Assembly: GCA_017440925.1 (NCBI GenBank)
Contig: JAFSAP010000073.1
Span: forward strand, 1 to 64,000
DNA from: Oscillospiraceae bacterium
Lineage (GTDB): Bacteria; Bacillota; Clostridia; Oscillospirales; Oscillospiraceae
Direction: 5' to 3'
Length of the DNA: 64,000 nucleotides
Shown: positions 24,700 to 34,938 of the stretch, in pieces
How the letters are laid out: each line of letters begins with the position of its first letter
Position numbering within the stretch: the first letter of the stretch is position 1
Position numbers and translations under genes: made by a program
The notes under the pieces: generated by a model
What the model saw: the letters and a program-made list of their open reading frames with translations, nothing else
What the model was told of the DNA's origin: nothing
The model's database searches: none

Positions 24700-27600
24700 T
24701 TATCTGAGGGCAAAGCTGCGGTAGCGTTCCACGAATACCTTGCTCTGTTTCAGGGAGTCCACGCCGGCAGCCAGCTTCAGCCGCAGGGTTGGCTCCTTGG
24801 CATTGGCAAGGAAAGTGACCCGGGTTTTGTACTCCGGATCAGAACACAGAGCACCCACAGCGTCAAAATTCAGATTATGCAGGGTAAACAGCACATCGCC
24901 TGCTTTCTGCTTGATATCTTTGATACCGGCTTCCCGGGCCCGGGCACGAAGCAGGGCAATGTCGATCAGGTTCAGTACACCCTTGGGAGGCTCTCCATAC
25001 CGGTCGACGATCTCATCCAGAAGATCTTCAGCATCCTCGCTGCTGCGAATGGCAGCCATGCGGCGGTACAGATCCATCCGTTCTTCACCACGGGTGACAA
25101 ACTGCTTGTCTACGTTGGCAGTAACATTCAGATCCGCAGTGCAGTCCGGGGCCTTGGGTGCTTCGCCCTTTTCCTCCAAAACTGCTTCATCCAGCAGCTT
25201 CAGATACATGTCATAGCCAACGCTCATCATGTGGCCGGATTGTTCACTGCCCAGCAGATTGCCGGCACCCCGGATCTCCAGATCCCGCATGGCGATTTTG
25301 AAACCGGAGCCAAATTCCGCAAAATCCCGGATGGCAGACAACCGTTTTTCCGCGATTTCCGTCAGATTCTTGTCGGGACGGTAGGTGAAATAGGCATAGG
25401 CATGGCGGGTGGAGCGGCCTACACGGCCTCTCAGCTGATGCAGCTGGGAAAGACCAAACCGGTCTGCATTTTCGATAATCAGTGTGTTGGCATTGGGGAT
25501 ATCCAGACCAGTCTCAATAATGGTGGTGCATACCAGCACCTGGATCTCCCCTTCCGTCATAGCCTGCATCACGTCGCCCAGCGCTTCTTCTCCCATCTGA
25601 CCGTGGGCGACAGCCACATTCAGACCAGGGATCCGCTTTTTCAGCGCACTGGCGCACTGGTCGATGGTTTCGGTGCGGTTGTGCAGATAGTAGACCTGGC
25701 CGCCCCGTTCCACCTCCCGACGGATCGCATCGTCAATGATGGCATTGTTATGCTCCATGACAAAGGTCTGAACAGGGTAACGGTCAGAAGGGGGCTCTTC
25801 AATGGTAGACATGTCCCGGATACCGGAGAGCGCCATATTCAGTGTGCGGGGGATAGGCGTGGCGGACAGGGTCAGTACATCTACACCCTTAGACATTTCC
25901 TTCAGACGTTCCTTGTGGCTGACACCGAACCGCTGCTCTTCATCGATGATCAGCAGTCCCAGATCCTTGAACTGCACACTTTTCTGCAGCAGTTTATGGG
26001 TGCCGATGATGAGGTCAACGGAGCCTGCCCGGACATTCTGCAGGGTTTGCTGCTGCAGCTTAGGGCTGCGGAACCGGCTCAGCACATCGATATTTACCGG
26101 GAATCCCCGGAAACGGCTGATGGCAGTCTGGTAATGCTGCTGAGCAAGGACTGTGGTGGGAACCAAAATGGCCACCTGCTTGCCATCCATGACGGCTTTC
26201 ATCACCGCCCGGAGGGCAACCTCTGTTTTGCCAAAGCCAACATCACCGCAAAGCAGCCGGTCCATGGGAATGGGGGATTCCATATCGTGCTTGATATCTG
26301 CTATGCAGCGAAGCTGGTCATCGGTTTCCGGGTAAGGGAAGTTATCTTCAAATTCCTTTTGCCAGGGGGCATCGGCGGAGAATGCGTAACCCATCTGCCG
26401 CTTTCGGGCGGCATAGAGCTGGATCAGTTCTCCGGCCATATCCTTGGCAGCTTTCCGTGCTTTGGTTTTGGTTTTCTGCCAGGCATCGGAGCCGATTTTG
26501 TTCAGTTTTACGGGCTTATCTTCGCTGCCGCCGCCAATATATTTGCTGACCATATCCAGCTGGGTGGCAGGGACAAAAAGGGTGTCGCTGCCCTGATAGG
26601 CAATTTTGATGTAATCCTTGACAGCGTTGTCCACTTTGATCTGTTCCATGGCAACAAAGCGGCCAATACCGTAGTTTTCATGAACCACCAGATCGCCGGG
26701 GGTCAGGTCAGTAAAGGCATTCAGCTTCTGGCGGTTGGTGGAACCGGTCTTTTTGGCTGCTTTCCGTTTTGGTTCTCCCCGGGATAGCAGCTGCCCTTCA
26801 GTCAGAATGGCAAGCTTGCGCAAGGGATATTCCATACCGAAAGGCAAGGTGCCTTCTGTCAGCAGGATCTGCCCCGGTTTGGGCAGGGTGGTCAGGGGGA
26901 TACACAGGAATGCAGACAATCCCTTTTCCCGCAGCATTTGCTGCAGCAGTTCTGCTCTTCTGCGGGAGCCGCAGAGAACCAGGGAACCAAACTCCACTTT
27001 CTGGTAATGGGCAAGGTCACTGGCTGCTGTGTCCAGATTGCCGCCGTAGCCGGGGAGCTGTTTGGCGGTCATAGGCAGCAGCACCTTGGGCGGACAATCC
27101 TCCGGGTAAGAAGAGCCACCGAAGGCATCAAAATATAATATTCTGCGTCCCTGCAGCCCGGCGCAGAAATCTTCCCACTGGCATACATAATCGCAGAGTT
27201 CTCCGGCAACCAGACCAGCCTGGAGCAGGCTGTCCAGCTGCATGCCCATCTCTTCACTGCGGTGTCCGGCACTGCGCTGCAGACTGCTGTGGTCGCAAAG
27301 GATCACAATGGCATCAGAGGGAATATACTCTGCAGCTGTGGCCATTTCCGGGTAAATCAGCGCCATATAACGGTCAGAGGCAGGATTGCTGAGGCTGTTT
27401 TCGTATTTTTCCAGATCGCGGGTCAATGTGCCAACCAGAGCTTCGTTGACATTTTTCCGCCGTTTCTGACGGGCAATCAGGGCTGTAATATCGTTGCACA
27501 GTCCGGTAATTCCGCTGGGATGAAGAGAAGGCTGTGTTTCGCCCACAGGCAGAATCAGAAAGTTTTCCGTATTTTCACTGCGGCGCTGGGTAGACGTATC

Positions 27601-28215
27601 GAAATAGCCCATGGTGTCCAGCTCATCGCCAAAGAATTCCGCACGGATGGGCAGATCTTCACCGGGAGAATAAATGTCGATGATACCACCGCGAACAGCA
27701 AACTGTCCAGGGCCTTCTACCATTCCGCAACGGCTGTATCCGGCGGCAGTGAGCTGGCCGATCAATGCATCGATGGGATACTCCTGCCCGACTTCCAAAG
27801 TGAAGGCAGCTTTCATCAGCACAGCAGGGGGCATAGTGCGCTGGCTCATGGATTCCCAACTCATGATCTGTATCTGGGTTTTCCCGGATGCCAGATCGTA
27901 GAGCTGACGCAGCCGCTTCTGCTCCCAGCTTCTGGAAACCACGGCAGCATCGTACATGGTCAGATCCCGTCCGGGAAGAATGGGTGCGGTTTCCCCAAGG
28001 AACCCTTTCAGCTCTTCCTGCATGCGGCGGGCAGCCAGATCATCCTGACAGAGGATCACCACAGGTGATTTGCAGTCCCGGTACAGACCGGCAATCAGGT
28101 GGCTCCGGTTGATCTGACCGATGCCAGTGACGGCAGTATTTTTGCCGTCGGAAAGGGACTGCACCATGGCGGTGTATTCGGGAATGGTTTTCAGCAGAGC
28201 TAACAGTTGTTCCAT
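24700..28215 (-). CDS. mfd: Transcription-repair coupling factor Mfd
   Basis: A 1171-residue protein of normal Mfd length. It removes RNA polymerase stalled at DNA lesions and recruits the UvrABC system. In order: a UvrB-like N-terminal region (VRGGIIDIYSPGEDLPIRAEFFGDELD), the RNA-polymerase interaction domain (LTPGDLVVHENYGIGRFVAMEQI), helicase Walker A GDVGFGKTEVALRA (about residue 650), LLIIDEEQRFGVSHKE, motif VI HQLRGRVGRSTRHAYAY, and the C-terminal TRCF domain. AGGAGG-like CGGAGG precedes ATG 28215. It is the last gene of a leftward run with prs and pth; uvrA and uvrB of the same pathway lie nearby in the other direction. Confidence 0.97.
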   Translation of the reverse strand: MEQLLALLKTIPEYTAMVQSLSDGKNTAVTGIGQINRSHLIAGLYRDCKSPVVILCQDDLAARRMQEELKGFLGETAPILPGRDLTMYDAAVVSRSWEQKRLRQLYDLASGKTQIQIMSWESMSQRTMPPAVLMKAAFTLEVGQEYPIDALIGQLTAAGYSRCGMVEGPGQFAVRGGIIDIYSPGEDLPIRAEFFGDELDTMGYFDTSTQRRSENTENFLILPVGETQPSLHPSGITGLCNDITALIARQKRRKNVNEALVGTLTRDLEKYENSLSNPASDRYMALIYPEMATAAEYIPSDAIVILCDHSSLQRSAGHRSEEMGMQLDSLLQAGLVAGELCDYVCQWEDFCAGLQGRRILYFDAFGGSSYPEDCPPKVLLPMTAKQLPGYGGNLDTAASDLAHYQKVEFGSLVLCGSRRRAELLQQMLREKGLSAFLCIPLTTLPKPGQILLTEGTLPFGMEYPLRKLAILTEGQLLSRGEPKRKAAKKTGSTNRQKLNAFTDLTPGDLVVHENYGIGRFVAMEQIKVDNAVKDYIKIAYQGSDTLFVPATQLDMVSKYIGGGSEDKPVKLNKIGSDAWQKTKTKARKAAKDMAGELIQLYAARKRQMGYAFSADAPWQKEFEDNFPYPETDDQLRCIADIKHDMESPIPMDRLLCGDVGFGKTEVALRAVMKAVMDGKQVAILVPTTVLAQQHYQTAISRFRGFPVNIDVLSRFRSPKLQQQTLQNVRAGSVDLIIGTHKLLQKSVQFKDLGLLIIDEEQRFGVSHKERLKEMSKGVDVLTLSATPIPRTLNMALSGIRDMSTIEEPPSDRYPVQTFVMEHNNAIIDDAIRREVERGGQVYYLHNRTETIDQCASALKKRIPGLNVAVAHGQMGEEALGDVMQAMTEGEIQVLVCTTIIETGLDIPNANTLIIENADRFGLSQLHQLRGRVGRSTRHAYAYFTYRPDKNLTEIAEKRLSAIRDFAEFGSGFKIAMRDLEIRGAGNLLGSEQSGHMMSVGYDMYLKLLDEAVLEEKGEAPKAPDCTADLNVTANVDKQFVTRGEERMDLYRRMAAIRSSEDAEDLLDEIVDRYGEPPKGVLNLIDIALLRARAREAGIKDIKQKAGDVLFTLHNLNFDAVGALCSDPEYKTRVTFLANAKEPTLRLKLAAGVDSLKQSKVFVERYRSFALR

Positions 28216-28268
28216 GGGATACCTCCGTTTGGAAAGAAAGGGTTAAACTTTGCCGGAACGTGGCAAAG

Positions 28269-28297
28269 CGGAAAGGGGGATATAGCCCCCCTTTCCG
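28269..28297 (-). other. Hairpin between pth and mfd
   Basis: GGAAAGGGGG / CCCCCTTTCC with a short AT loop. No convincing T run on the minus strand, so it may only weaken read-through from pth into mfd. Confidence 0.45.
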
Positions 28298-28320
28298 TGA
28301 GAAAGTGACAATATTTGATT

Positions 28321-28914
28321 TTACGGATGGCTGCCGTTGAAACGGTTGGCAGCTTCCGGCACGCCATGGTCGATGATGGCCAGAGCTGCATCCGCCGCAT
28401 TTTCCAGAGCCACGGCCAGAGCCTTTTCTTCCTTGGCGGAGAAGGTGCTCAGCACCCAGTCTGCCAAATCAAATTCGGGATTGGGCTTTGCGCCCACACC
28501 GATCTTGACCCGGGGAAATGCCTGGCTTCCTACCTCCTGGATGATGGACTTGATGCCGTTGTGTCCGCCGGCAGAACCGTCAGCACGGATACGCAATCTA
28601 CCTGGCTCCAGAGAAATATCGTCAAACATGACAATGATCCGCTGGGGTGGGATGTTGAAGTAGGCGCTCAGCTGCAGAACACTGCGGCCGCTGAGGTTCA
28701 TATAGGTCATAGGTTTGAGAAGCATCAGCTTCCGCCCACCATAGTTCACCTGACCGTACAGCCCCTGAAACTTGGATTTGTCGATCTTGCAGCCCAACTT
28801 GGAGGCCAAGAGATCTACAGCCCGGAAACCACAGTTGTGGCGGGTGCGTTCATATTCTTTGCCGGGATTGCCCAGACCGACGATCAGCCAGCTTTCGCCT
28901 GTTTTTCCGAACAC
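28321..28914 (-). CDS. pth: Peptidyl-tRNA hydrolase
   Basis: A 197-residue Pth enzyme that releases tRNA from prematurely dissociated peptidyl-tRNA. Landmarks: LIVGLGNPGKEYERTRHNCGF with the catalytic His at about residue 26, LLKPMTYMNLSGRSV, FDDISLEPGRLRIRADGSAGGHNG, and a normal C-terminus. The start is GTG 28914, three bases after the prs stop and without a clear ribosome site, so translation is probably coupled to prs. Confidence 0.94.
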   Translation of the reverse strand: MFGKTGESWLIVGLGNPGKEYERTRHNCGFRAVDLLASKLGCKIDKSKFQGLYGQVNYGGRKLMLLKPMTYMNLSGRSVLQLSAYFNIPPQRIIVMFDDISLEPGRLRIRADGSAGGHNGIKSIIQEVGSQAFPRVKIGVGAKPNPEFDLADWVLSTFSAKEEKALAVALENAADAALAIIDHGVPEAANRFNGSHP

Positions 28915-28917
28915 GGC

Positions 28918-29886
28918 TTAGAACAGGTCAGCGATGGAGGTAGCACCGTGGATGTGCTCGATGGCACGGGCAAACACGGGAGCGACATCCAGGAACTTGA
29001 TCTTATGGCTGGGAGTGTTGCCAACTTCGGGGATGGTATTCAGGAACAGCATTTCCTTCAGAACACTGTTCTCCAGACGGTCATAAGCAGGACCGGAGAG
29101 AACACCATGAGTAGCGCAGGCATAAACTTCCTTGGCACCGCCCACTTCTACCAGGGCCTTTGCTGCGTTGCACAGAGAACCGGCAGTATCCACCATGTCA
29201 TCATACAGAATGCAGGTCTTGCCTCTGACATCACCGATGATGTTCATGACCTCGGACACATTGGCCTTGGGACGGCGCTTGTCGACGATGGCCAGGTTCA
29301 TGTGAACCTTCTGTGCAAAATTACGGGCACGGGCAACAGAACCCACGTCGGGGGAAACGACCACAAAGTCATTCTCATGGTCGAAAACAGCCTCGGGGAA
29401 CTTGTTCATGTAGTATTCCACAAAGGAGGGTGCGCCGCGCAGATGATCCAGAGGAATGTCAAAGAAGCCCTGGATCTGGTCAGCGTGCAGATCCATGGTC
29501 AGGATCCGGTCGGCACCGGCGGAGGTCAGCATGTTGGCCACCAGCTTGGAGGAGATGGGATCGCGGGACTTGGCCTTGCGGTCCTGACGGGCATAGCCAA
29601 AGTAGGGGATAACAGCGGTGATACGGCCTGCGGAAGCACGGCGGCAGGCGTCGATCATAACCAGCAGTTCCATCAGATTGTCATTGACAGGCTTGCAGGT
29701 GGACTGAACCAGGAAAACGTCAGCACCACGGACAGTTTCAGTCAGAGAGACGGAAGCCTCGCCGTCAGCAAAATGCTTGACATCAGCATGACCCAGCTCA
29801 ATGCCGAGCTCCTTGCAGATAGTCTTTGCAAATTCGGGATTGGAATTGCCGGTGAAAACCTTGATATTTTCGCTGTATGCAATCAT
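28918..29886 (-). CDS. prs: Ribose-phosphate pyrophosphokinase
   Basis: A 322-residue PRPP synthetase. It makes phosphoribosyl pyrophosphate from ribose-5-phosphate and ATP for nucleotide, His and Trp synthesis. Visible are KVFTGNSNPEFAKTICKELG, the regulatory flexible loop region YFGYARQDRKAKSRDPIS, the metal and catalytic segment DLHADQIQGFFDIPLDHL and the PRPP loop CILYDDMVDTAGSL. A GAGGT site precedes ATG 29886. The gene leads a short operon with pth and probably mfd. It is divergent from uvrA across a 288-base gap that contains the uvrA promoter and nothing else recognised. Confidence 0.96.
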   Translation of the reverse strand: MIAYSENIKVFTGNSNPEFAKTICKELGIELGHADVKHFADGEASVSLTETVRGADVFLVQSTCKPVNDNLMELLVMIDACRRASAGRITAVIPYFGYARQDRKAKSRDPISSKLVANMLTSAGADRILTMDLHADQIQGFFDIPLDHLRGAPSFVEYYMNKFPEAVFDHENDFVVVSPDVGSVARARNFAQKVHMNLAIVDKRRPKANVSEVMNIIGDVRGKTCILYDDMVDTAGSLCNAAKALVEVGGAKEVYACATHGVLSGPAYDRLENSVLKEMLFLNTIPEVGNTPSHKIKFLDVAPVFARAIEHIHGATSIADLF

Positions 29887-30112
29887 CGAACAAATACCTC
29901 ACTTTAATTTCTATAGTTCTTTTGTCTCATCGTTTTTCCAATTACCCATAGTCGGGCAATTTTATAACCTCATTATAGCACCGGATACAGTAGAAAACAA
30001 TATCCCGGGGGATGAAATAACGCCGAAAAAACGCCTGTAAAATGGGATACTTTGCGACAAAACATCCATAGCCTGGAAAGAAAGATTAGCGAAATTATGT
30101 TTGAAAAAACTC

Positions 30113-30141
30113 TTGTGGCAGACAGAAAACTGTGGTATAAT
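30113..30141 (+). promoter_or_regulatory. Promoter for uvrA
   Basis: TTGTGG (30113-30118), 17 bp and TATAAT (30136-30141). No SOS (LexA) box was recognised in the 288-base gap before uvrA. Confidence 0.55.
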
Positions 30142-30174
30142 ATTCTATAAAGAATTTTTGACCAGGAGGATTTT

Positions 30175-32997
30175 ATGAACGATAAAATCAGGATCCAGGG
30201 CGCAAGAGAGAACAATCTGAAAAATATGGATCTGACCATTCCCAGAGACAAGCTGGTGGTATTTACGGGGCTTTCCGGTTCCGGAAAATCCAGCCTTGCC
30301 TTTGATACCATTTATGCAGAAGGCCAGCGGCGGTATGTGGAGAGTTTAAGTTCCTATGCCCGGCAGTTCCTGGGGCAGATGGACAAACCAGATGTGGATT
30401 CCATTGACGGCCTGTCACCCGCCATTTCCATTGACCAGAAGACAACGTCCAAGAATCCCCGCTCTACAGTGGGCACCGTAACGGAAATCTATGATTATCT
30501 GCGCCTTCTGTGGGCAAGAGTTGGTGTGCCCCATTGCCCGAAATGCGGTAAGGAGATCAACCGCCAGACCATTGACCAGATCGTGGACAGGGTGGAGGCA
30601 TTGGGAGAGGGAACCCGTTTTATCGTGCTTTCTCCTGTGATCCGGGGAAAGAAAGGCGAGCATCAGAAGGTGTTTGAAGATGCTCGGAAACAGGGCTTCG
30701 CCCGTGTCCGGGTAGATGGCATCCTTTACGATCTGACGGAAGAGATCAAGCTGGAAAAGAACAAAAAGCACCATATTGATCTTGTGGTGGATCGCCTGGT
30801 GCTGAAGGAGGGGCTGCGCCGCCGTCTGACAGACTCCATCGAAACAGCCTGTGCCCATTCAAGCGGACTTGTGACCATCGAACTGCCCTCCACCAAGGAA
30901 GAATTGAGCTTTTCCCAGAACTATGCCTGTGAGGATTGTGGCATCAGTCTGACAGAACTGGAACCCAGAATGTTTTCCTTCAACAATCCATCCGGGGCCT
31001 GCCCCAGCTGTACCGGTTTGGGATTCCGGCTGGTTGCCGATGCGGATCTGGTGATCCCCGACAAAAACAAATCCATTTTTGAAGGTGCAATCCAGGCGTC
31101 CGGTTGGCAGAGCGCCCGGACGGATTCCATTTTCCGTATGTATTTTGAAGCGTTGGCGCAGAAGTACCATTTTTCGCTGACAGCACCTGTGAAGGAACTG
31201 TCGGAGGAAGCCATGGATGTGATCCTCTATGGTACAAAGGGAGAAAAGCTTCGCATGAGCTACAACCGGGGCAACGGAATGGGTGTGCTGGAGCAGCCCT
31301 TTGAGGGCATTCTGAACAACATTTCCCGCCGTTACCGGGAGACACAGTCTGATGCAGCCCGGAAAGAGCTGGAAGAGTGCATGACTTCGGCTCCCTGCCC
31401 CCAGTGCGGTGGAGACCGCCTGTCGGATATTGCCCGGGCTGTTACGGTAGGCGGCATCGGCATCATGGATTTCTGTCGCATGAGTATCCGGGACGAGCTG
31501 AATTTCATGGAAAACCTCCATCTGGAGGGGAATATGGCCATGGTTGCCGAGCAAATCGTGAAAGAAATCAAATCCCGGCTGCAGTTTCTGACGGATGTGG
31601 GCCTCAGCTATCTGACCCTTTCCCGGGCTGCCGGAACGCTGTCCGGTGGTGAAAGCCAGCGGATCCGGCTGGCGACTCAGATCGGCTCTTCCCTTATGGG
31701 TGTGCTGTATATTCTGGACGAGCCTTCCATCGGTCTGCACCAGCGGGATAATGACAAGCTGCTGGGCACTTTGCGGCATCTGCGGGATCTGGGCAATACC
31801 CTGATCGTGGTGGAACACGACGAGGATACCATGCGGGCTGCGGATTTTATTGTAGATGTGGGCCCTGGTGCCGGCAGCCGCGGCGGCGAAATTGTGGCGG
31901 CTGGAACCTTGGAGGAGATCGAAGCGTGTCCCCGGTCTGTGACGGGACAATATCTGTCTGGTTTTAAGAAAATTCCGGTTCCTTCTGCCCGAAGGTTGGG
32001 CCAGGGAAAGATCCTGGCTGTCCGGGGTGCAAAGGAAAACAATCTGAAGGATGTGGATGTGGAGATCCCTCTGGGAACACTGACCTGTGTTACCGGTGTG
32101 TCTGGTTCCGGAAAGTCCAGCTTAGTTAATGAGGTTCTGAACAAGACGCTGCTGGGCAAGCTGAACCATGCCCGTACCCGCCCAGGCGTCTGCCGCTGTG
32201 TGGAGGGCATGGAGTATCTGGATAAGGTCATTGATATTGACCAGAGCCCCATCGGAAGAACCCCCCGGTCAAATCCGGCCACCTATACCGGCCTGTTCAA
32301 CGATATCCGGGATCTGTTCGCCTCTACCAATGATGCCAAGATCCGTGGCTATGGCCCCGGACGCTTCAGCTTCAATGTAAAGGGCGGCCGGTGCGAAGCC
32401 TGCTGTGGCGATGGCCTGGTGAAGATCGAAATGCACTTCCTGGCGGATGTATATGTGCCCTGTGAAGTCTGTAAGGGCCAGCGGTATAACCGGGAAACCC
32501 TGGAAGTCCAGTACAAAGGCAAAAATATTGCCCAGGTGCTGGATATGACTGCGGAAGAGGCCATGGAATTCTTTGAAAATCTGCCCAAGATCCACCGCAA
32601 AGTGCAGACATTGGTGGAAGTGGGGCTGGGATACGTGAAGCTGGGGCAATCCAGCACCACCCTCTCCGGCGGTGAAGCCCAGCGCGTCAAGCTGGCCACA
32701 GAATTGGCAAGGGTATCCACCGGAAAGACCATCTATATTTTGGATGAACCTACCACCGGCCTCCATGCAGCAGACGTTCACAAACTGATTGAAGTACTGC
32801 AGCGTCTGGTGGATGCAGGCAATACGGTGTTGGTCATTGAGCACAATCTGGATGTGATCAAAACTGCGGACCATATCATTGACCTGGGCCCCGAAGGCGG
32901 TGATGGCGGCGGCTATGTGGTTGCCTCTGGCACACCCGAGGCGGTTGCAGCCGTGGAGGGCAGCTATACCGGCCAGTATTTGAAGAAGTATCTGTAA
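30175..32997 (+). CDS. uvrA: Excinuclease ABC subunit A
   Basis: A 940-residue damage-recognition ATPase of nucleotide excision repair, normal in length. Both ABC halves are complete: Walker [13 protein letters not shown] (about residue 31) and [12 protein letters not shown] (about 640), signatures [15 protein letters not shown] and [15 protein letters not shown], and Walker B segments [14 protein letters not shown] and [14 protein letters not shown]. Zinc-ligand pairs CEDCG...CPSC and [16 protein letters not shown]...CEVC are present. CAGGAGG precedes ATG 30175. It is separated from uvrB by two genes, one of them on the opposite strand. Confidence 0.97.
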   Translation: MNDKIRIQGARENNLKNMDLTIPRDKLVVFTGLSGSGKSSLAFDTIYAEGQRRYVESLSSYARQFLGQMDKPDVDSIDGLSPAISIDQKTTSKNPRSTVGTVTEIYDYLRLLWARVGVPHCPKCGKEINRQTIDQIVDRVEALGEGTRFIVLSPVIRGKKGEHQKVFEDARKQGFARVRVDGILYDLTEEIKLEKNKKHHIDLVVDRLVLKEGLRRRLTDSIETACAHSSGLVTIELPSTKEELSFSQNYACEDCGISLTELEPRMFSFNNPSGACPSCTGLGFRLVADADLVIPDKNKSIFEGAIQASGWQSARTDSIFRMYFEALAQKYHFSLTAPVKELSEEAMDVILYGTKGEKLRMSYNRGNGMGVLEQPFEGILNNISRRYRETQSDAARKELEECMTSAPCPQCGGDRLSDIARAVTVGGIGIMDFCRMSIRDELNFMENLHLEGNMAMVAEQIVKEIKSRLQFLTDVGLSYLTLSRAAGTLSGGESQRIRLATQIGSSLMGVLYILDEPSIGLHQRDNDKLLGTLRHLRDLGNTLIVVEHDEDTMRAADFIVDVGPGAGSRGGEIVAAGTLEEIEACPRSVTGQYLSGFKKIPVPSARRLGQGKILAVRGAKENNLKDVDVEIPLGTLTCVTGVSGSGKSSLVNEVLNKTLLGKLNHARTRPGVCRCVEGMEYLDKVIDIDQSPIGRTPRSNPATYTGLFNDIRDLFASTNDAKIRGYGPGRFSFNVKGGRCEACCGDGLVKIEMHFLADVYVPCEVCKGQRYNRETLEVQYKGKNIAQVLDMTAEEAMEFFENLPKIHRKVQTLVEVGLGYVKLGQSSTTLSGGEAQRVKLATELARVSTGKTIYILDEPTTGLHAADVHKLIEVLQRLVDAGNTVLVIEHNLDVIKTADHIIDLGPEGGDGGGYVVASGTPEAVAAVEGSYTGQYLKKYL

Positions 32998-33000
32998 TCA

Positions 33001-33028
33001 AAAAGCGCACCGCGAAAGCGGTGCGCTG
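33001..33028 (-). terminator. Terminator between uvrA and the convergent kinase-like gene
   Basis: GCGCACCGC / GCGGTGCGC with a GAAA loop. The T run is on the minus strand, so it best serves the leftward gene. Confidence 0.75.
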
Positions 33029-33036
33029 AGGAAACC

Positions 33037-34095
33037 TTATAGTTCCCGGTATTTTGTTGGAGGGAGGCAGTCGGAAAGCTCCAAAAGAGCATGATCCCAG
33101 CCGCCAGTATAATCCGGGCGAAAGACTGGGGACTGCAGTTTGCTTTCTGTGTTTTGCCGGATAGAAAGGGTCATGGTAACACGGGTTCCGGCGTTACCAT
33201 TGCTGTCAATGAGGACGGTTCCACCGTGATTGGCTGCAACGGTGCGCACGATGACCATACCCAATCCCAGACCAAAACGGCTGTCCTCAATGCCAGGCTG
33301 CCGCAGATAGCGCTGAAAAACTGATTGTTTCACCTGTTCAGCAATACCGCTGCCGCTGTCTGCAACGGTCAGATGCAGCCGCTGACCGCGTCGGATCAGT
33401 CTGACATGAATGCTTCCATTCTTGGGCAGAAATTTGAGGGCATTGGAGATCAGATTCCAGAGGGCTCGTTCGATCTGTTCCGAATCAATGATGCAGGGAA
33501 TGGCCTCCCGGGGCAGTTCCCAGGATAGATGCATTCCATTGTCGGAAATCATGGTTTTGGCCTTTTCCAGGAGTTCTTCCAGAAAAGAGCAGATATCCCG
33601 GGTTTCTCCGTGAGAAATTTCCCGGTAGCGGCTTACGTCAGAAAGATTGCATACCAGCCGCAGAAGCTGGGATAAACCCTGGTTCATTCTGGAAGCAGCA
33701 TCCAAATCCGCAGATTCCGTCTGTTCCAGAAGCTGCTGGGAATTGCTGATCACATGCATAAGCGGCTTGCGCAGTTCCATGGAGATCAGTCCCATGGAAC
33801 GGAATTCCTCCACATCAGCATCCGGTTCCAGCAGGAACAGATCCACATCCTCCGTCCGGGTAACAACAGCGTTGTGGGTCATTCCGGCAATGCCCAGGGA
33901 CAGATACAACTGCCCATCTTGCAGATCCCGGTATTCGTCGTTTCCGGTTTGGAGAAGTGGCCCGATTTCCTGGCCAGGTTTCAGCATAAGGGCCTGGGCA
34001 GCCTGGTTTGTGTAGAGGATCTTCCCATCTCTGACGCAGAATCCGGGTTGGGGAACAAGTTCCAGGAAGTTTTGAATATTCATTTGTTCTTCCAT
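33037..34095 (-). CDS. PAS and HATPase sensor-kinase-like protein lacking the phospho-acceptor histidine
   Basis: A 352-residue soluble protein. Residues about 10-90 look like a PAS sensor domain. About 100-160 is the dimerisation helix region. About 205-312 is a complete HATPase_c domain: N-box ALWNLISNALKFLP, G1 VADSGSGIAEQV, G2 FGLGLGMVIV. The H-box, normally S-H-E-L-R-x-P-L, reads S-M106-E-L-R-K-P-L, so no histidine can be phosphorylated there. It may be a pseudokinase, an ATP-binding regulator or a phosphatase. The start is ATG 34095 with AGGAGGG upstream. Two Spo0A-like boxes overlap its likely transcription start. No response regulator is adjacent. Confidence 0.85.
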   Translation of the reverse strand: MEEQMNIQNFLELVPQPGFCVRDGKILYTNQAAQALMLKPGQEIGPLLQTGNDEYRDLQDGQLYLSLGIAGMTHNAVVTRTEDVDLFLLEPDADVEEFRSMGLISMELRKPLMHVISNSQQLLEQTESADLDAASRMNQGLSQLLRLVCNLSDVSRYREISHGETRDICSFLEELLEKAKTMISDNGMHLSWELPREAIPCIIDSEQIERALWNLISNALKFLPKNGSIHVRLIRRGQRLHLTVADSGSGIAEQVKQSVFQRYLRQPGIEDSRFGLGLGMVIVRTVAANHGGTVLIDSNGNAGTRVTMTLSIRQNTESKLQSPVFRPDYTGGWDHALLELSDCLPPTKYREL

Positions 34096-34153
34096 ACTGT
34101 CCCTCCTGACCTTGATAGCATGTGCAAAAAGCGGGAAAACTTTCCCGGCAGGT

Positions 34154-34170
34154 TTCGACAAAATTCGACA
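34154..34170. promoter_or_regulatory. Two tandem Spo0A-like (0A) boxes
   Basis: TTCGACA at 34154-34160 and again at 34164-34170 (TGTCGAA on the minus strand), exactly ten bases apart, one helical turn. TGTCGAA is the known 0A-box core. They sit at and just after the predicted start point of the kinase-like gene, a position that suits repression, and 60 bases before radC. Confidence 0.55.
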
Positions 34171-34175
34171 CACTT

Positions 34176-34204
34176 ATTCTACCGCATTCCCCCAAAAATA
34201 GCAA
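34176..34204 (-). promoter_or_regulatory. Promoter for the kinase-like gene
   Basis: On the minus strand TTGCTA (34204-34199), 17 bp, TAGAAT (34181-34176). The predicted start falls in the 0A-box pair. Confidence 0.5.
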
Positions 34205-34229
34205 GGCAAAACCGCAAAGAGGTGAAAAT

Positions 34230-34928
34230 ATGTCAGATTCCATTCACAAAGGACACCGGCAGCGAATGAAAGATCGCTTTCTCCAGGAGGGCCTGGATCA
34301 TTTTTCGGATATCCAGGTGCTGGAACTGCTGCTTTTTTATTGTGTACCCCGGCAGGATACCAATCCCCTGGCGCACCGGCTGCTGACACATTTCGGAAGC
34401 CTTTCCCAGGTGCTGGAGGCACCGGTGGAGGAGTTGACAAAGGTATCTGGTATTGGAGAAAATGCGGCCACCTTCCTGCATCTCATTACGGAAGTGGGAC
34501 GGTATTATCAGATCAACCGCAGCACACAGGTGAATATTCTTGCTACGCTGGATAAGTGTGCCCAATATTTGCTGCCCTACTTTTTTGGCCGCCGGGTAGA
34601 AACGGTGTTTCTGTTGTGCCTGGATGCCAAATGCAAAGTGCTCTGTTGCAAGGAAGTGGGGGAGGGGAGTGTGAATTCTGCCGGAATTTCCACCCGGAAA
34701 ATCGTGGAGACAGCTTTGGGTGTCAATGCCACTACGGTGGTGCTGGCCCATAACCATCCCAGCGGCGTGGCCATTCCCTCCGGGGAGGATATCCAGACCA
34801 CCCAGCGGATCGCTGCAGCACTGCAGTGTGTGGATATACAGCTGGCAGACCATATTATTGTGGCAGATGATGATTACATTTCTATGGCACAGTCCGGTGG
34901 ACGGTTCCGGGAAGCACTGATGGTATAA
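34230..34928 (+). CDS. radC: RadC family JAB/MPN-domain protein
   Basis: A 232-residue RadC protein: N-terminal helix-hairpin-helix region ([17 protein letters not shown]) and a C-terminal JAB/MPN metalloprotease-like domain with the metal-site motif AHNHPSG...PSGEDIQTT, followed by [20 protein letters not shown]. It was once thought a repair protein; its real function is unsettled. The start ATG 34230 follows AAAGAGGTG; upstream in-frame codons lie in the promoter region. Stop and uvrB start are ten bases apart, so the two are co-transcribed. Confidence 0.92.
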   Translation: MSDSIHKGHRQRMKDRFLQEGLDHFSDIQVLELLLFYCVPRQDTNPLAHRLLTHFGSLSQVLEAPVEELTKVSGIGENAATFLHLITEVGRYYQINRSTQVNILATLDKCAQYLLPYFFGRRVETVFLLCLDAKCKVLCCKEVGEGSVNSAGISTRKIVETALGVNATTVVLAHNHPSGVAIPSGEDIQTTQRIAAALQCVDIQLADHIIVADDDYISMAQSGGRFREALMV

Positions 34929-34938
34929 GGAGGGTAAT

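Noticed and set aside
24877..26787. Plus-strand open frame of 636 codons inside mfd
   Set aside because: Completely antisense to a well-conserved mfd. No ribosome site and no recognisable domain.
28315..29907. Plus-strand open frame of 530 codons across pth and prs
   Set aside because: Antisense to two housekeeping genes; composition explained by codon use of the opposite strand.
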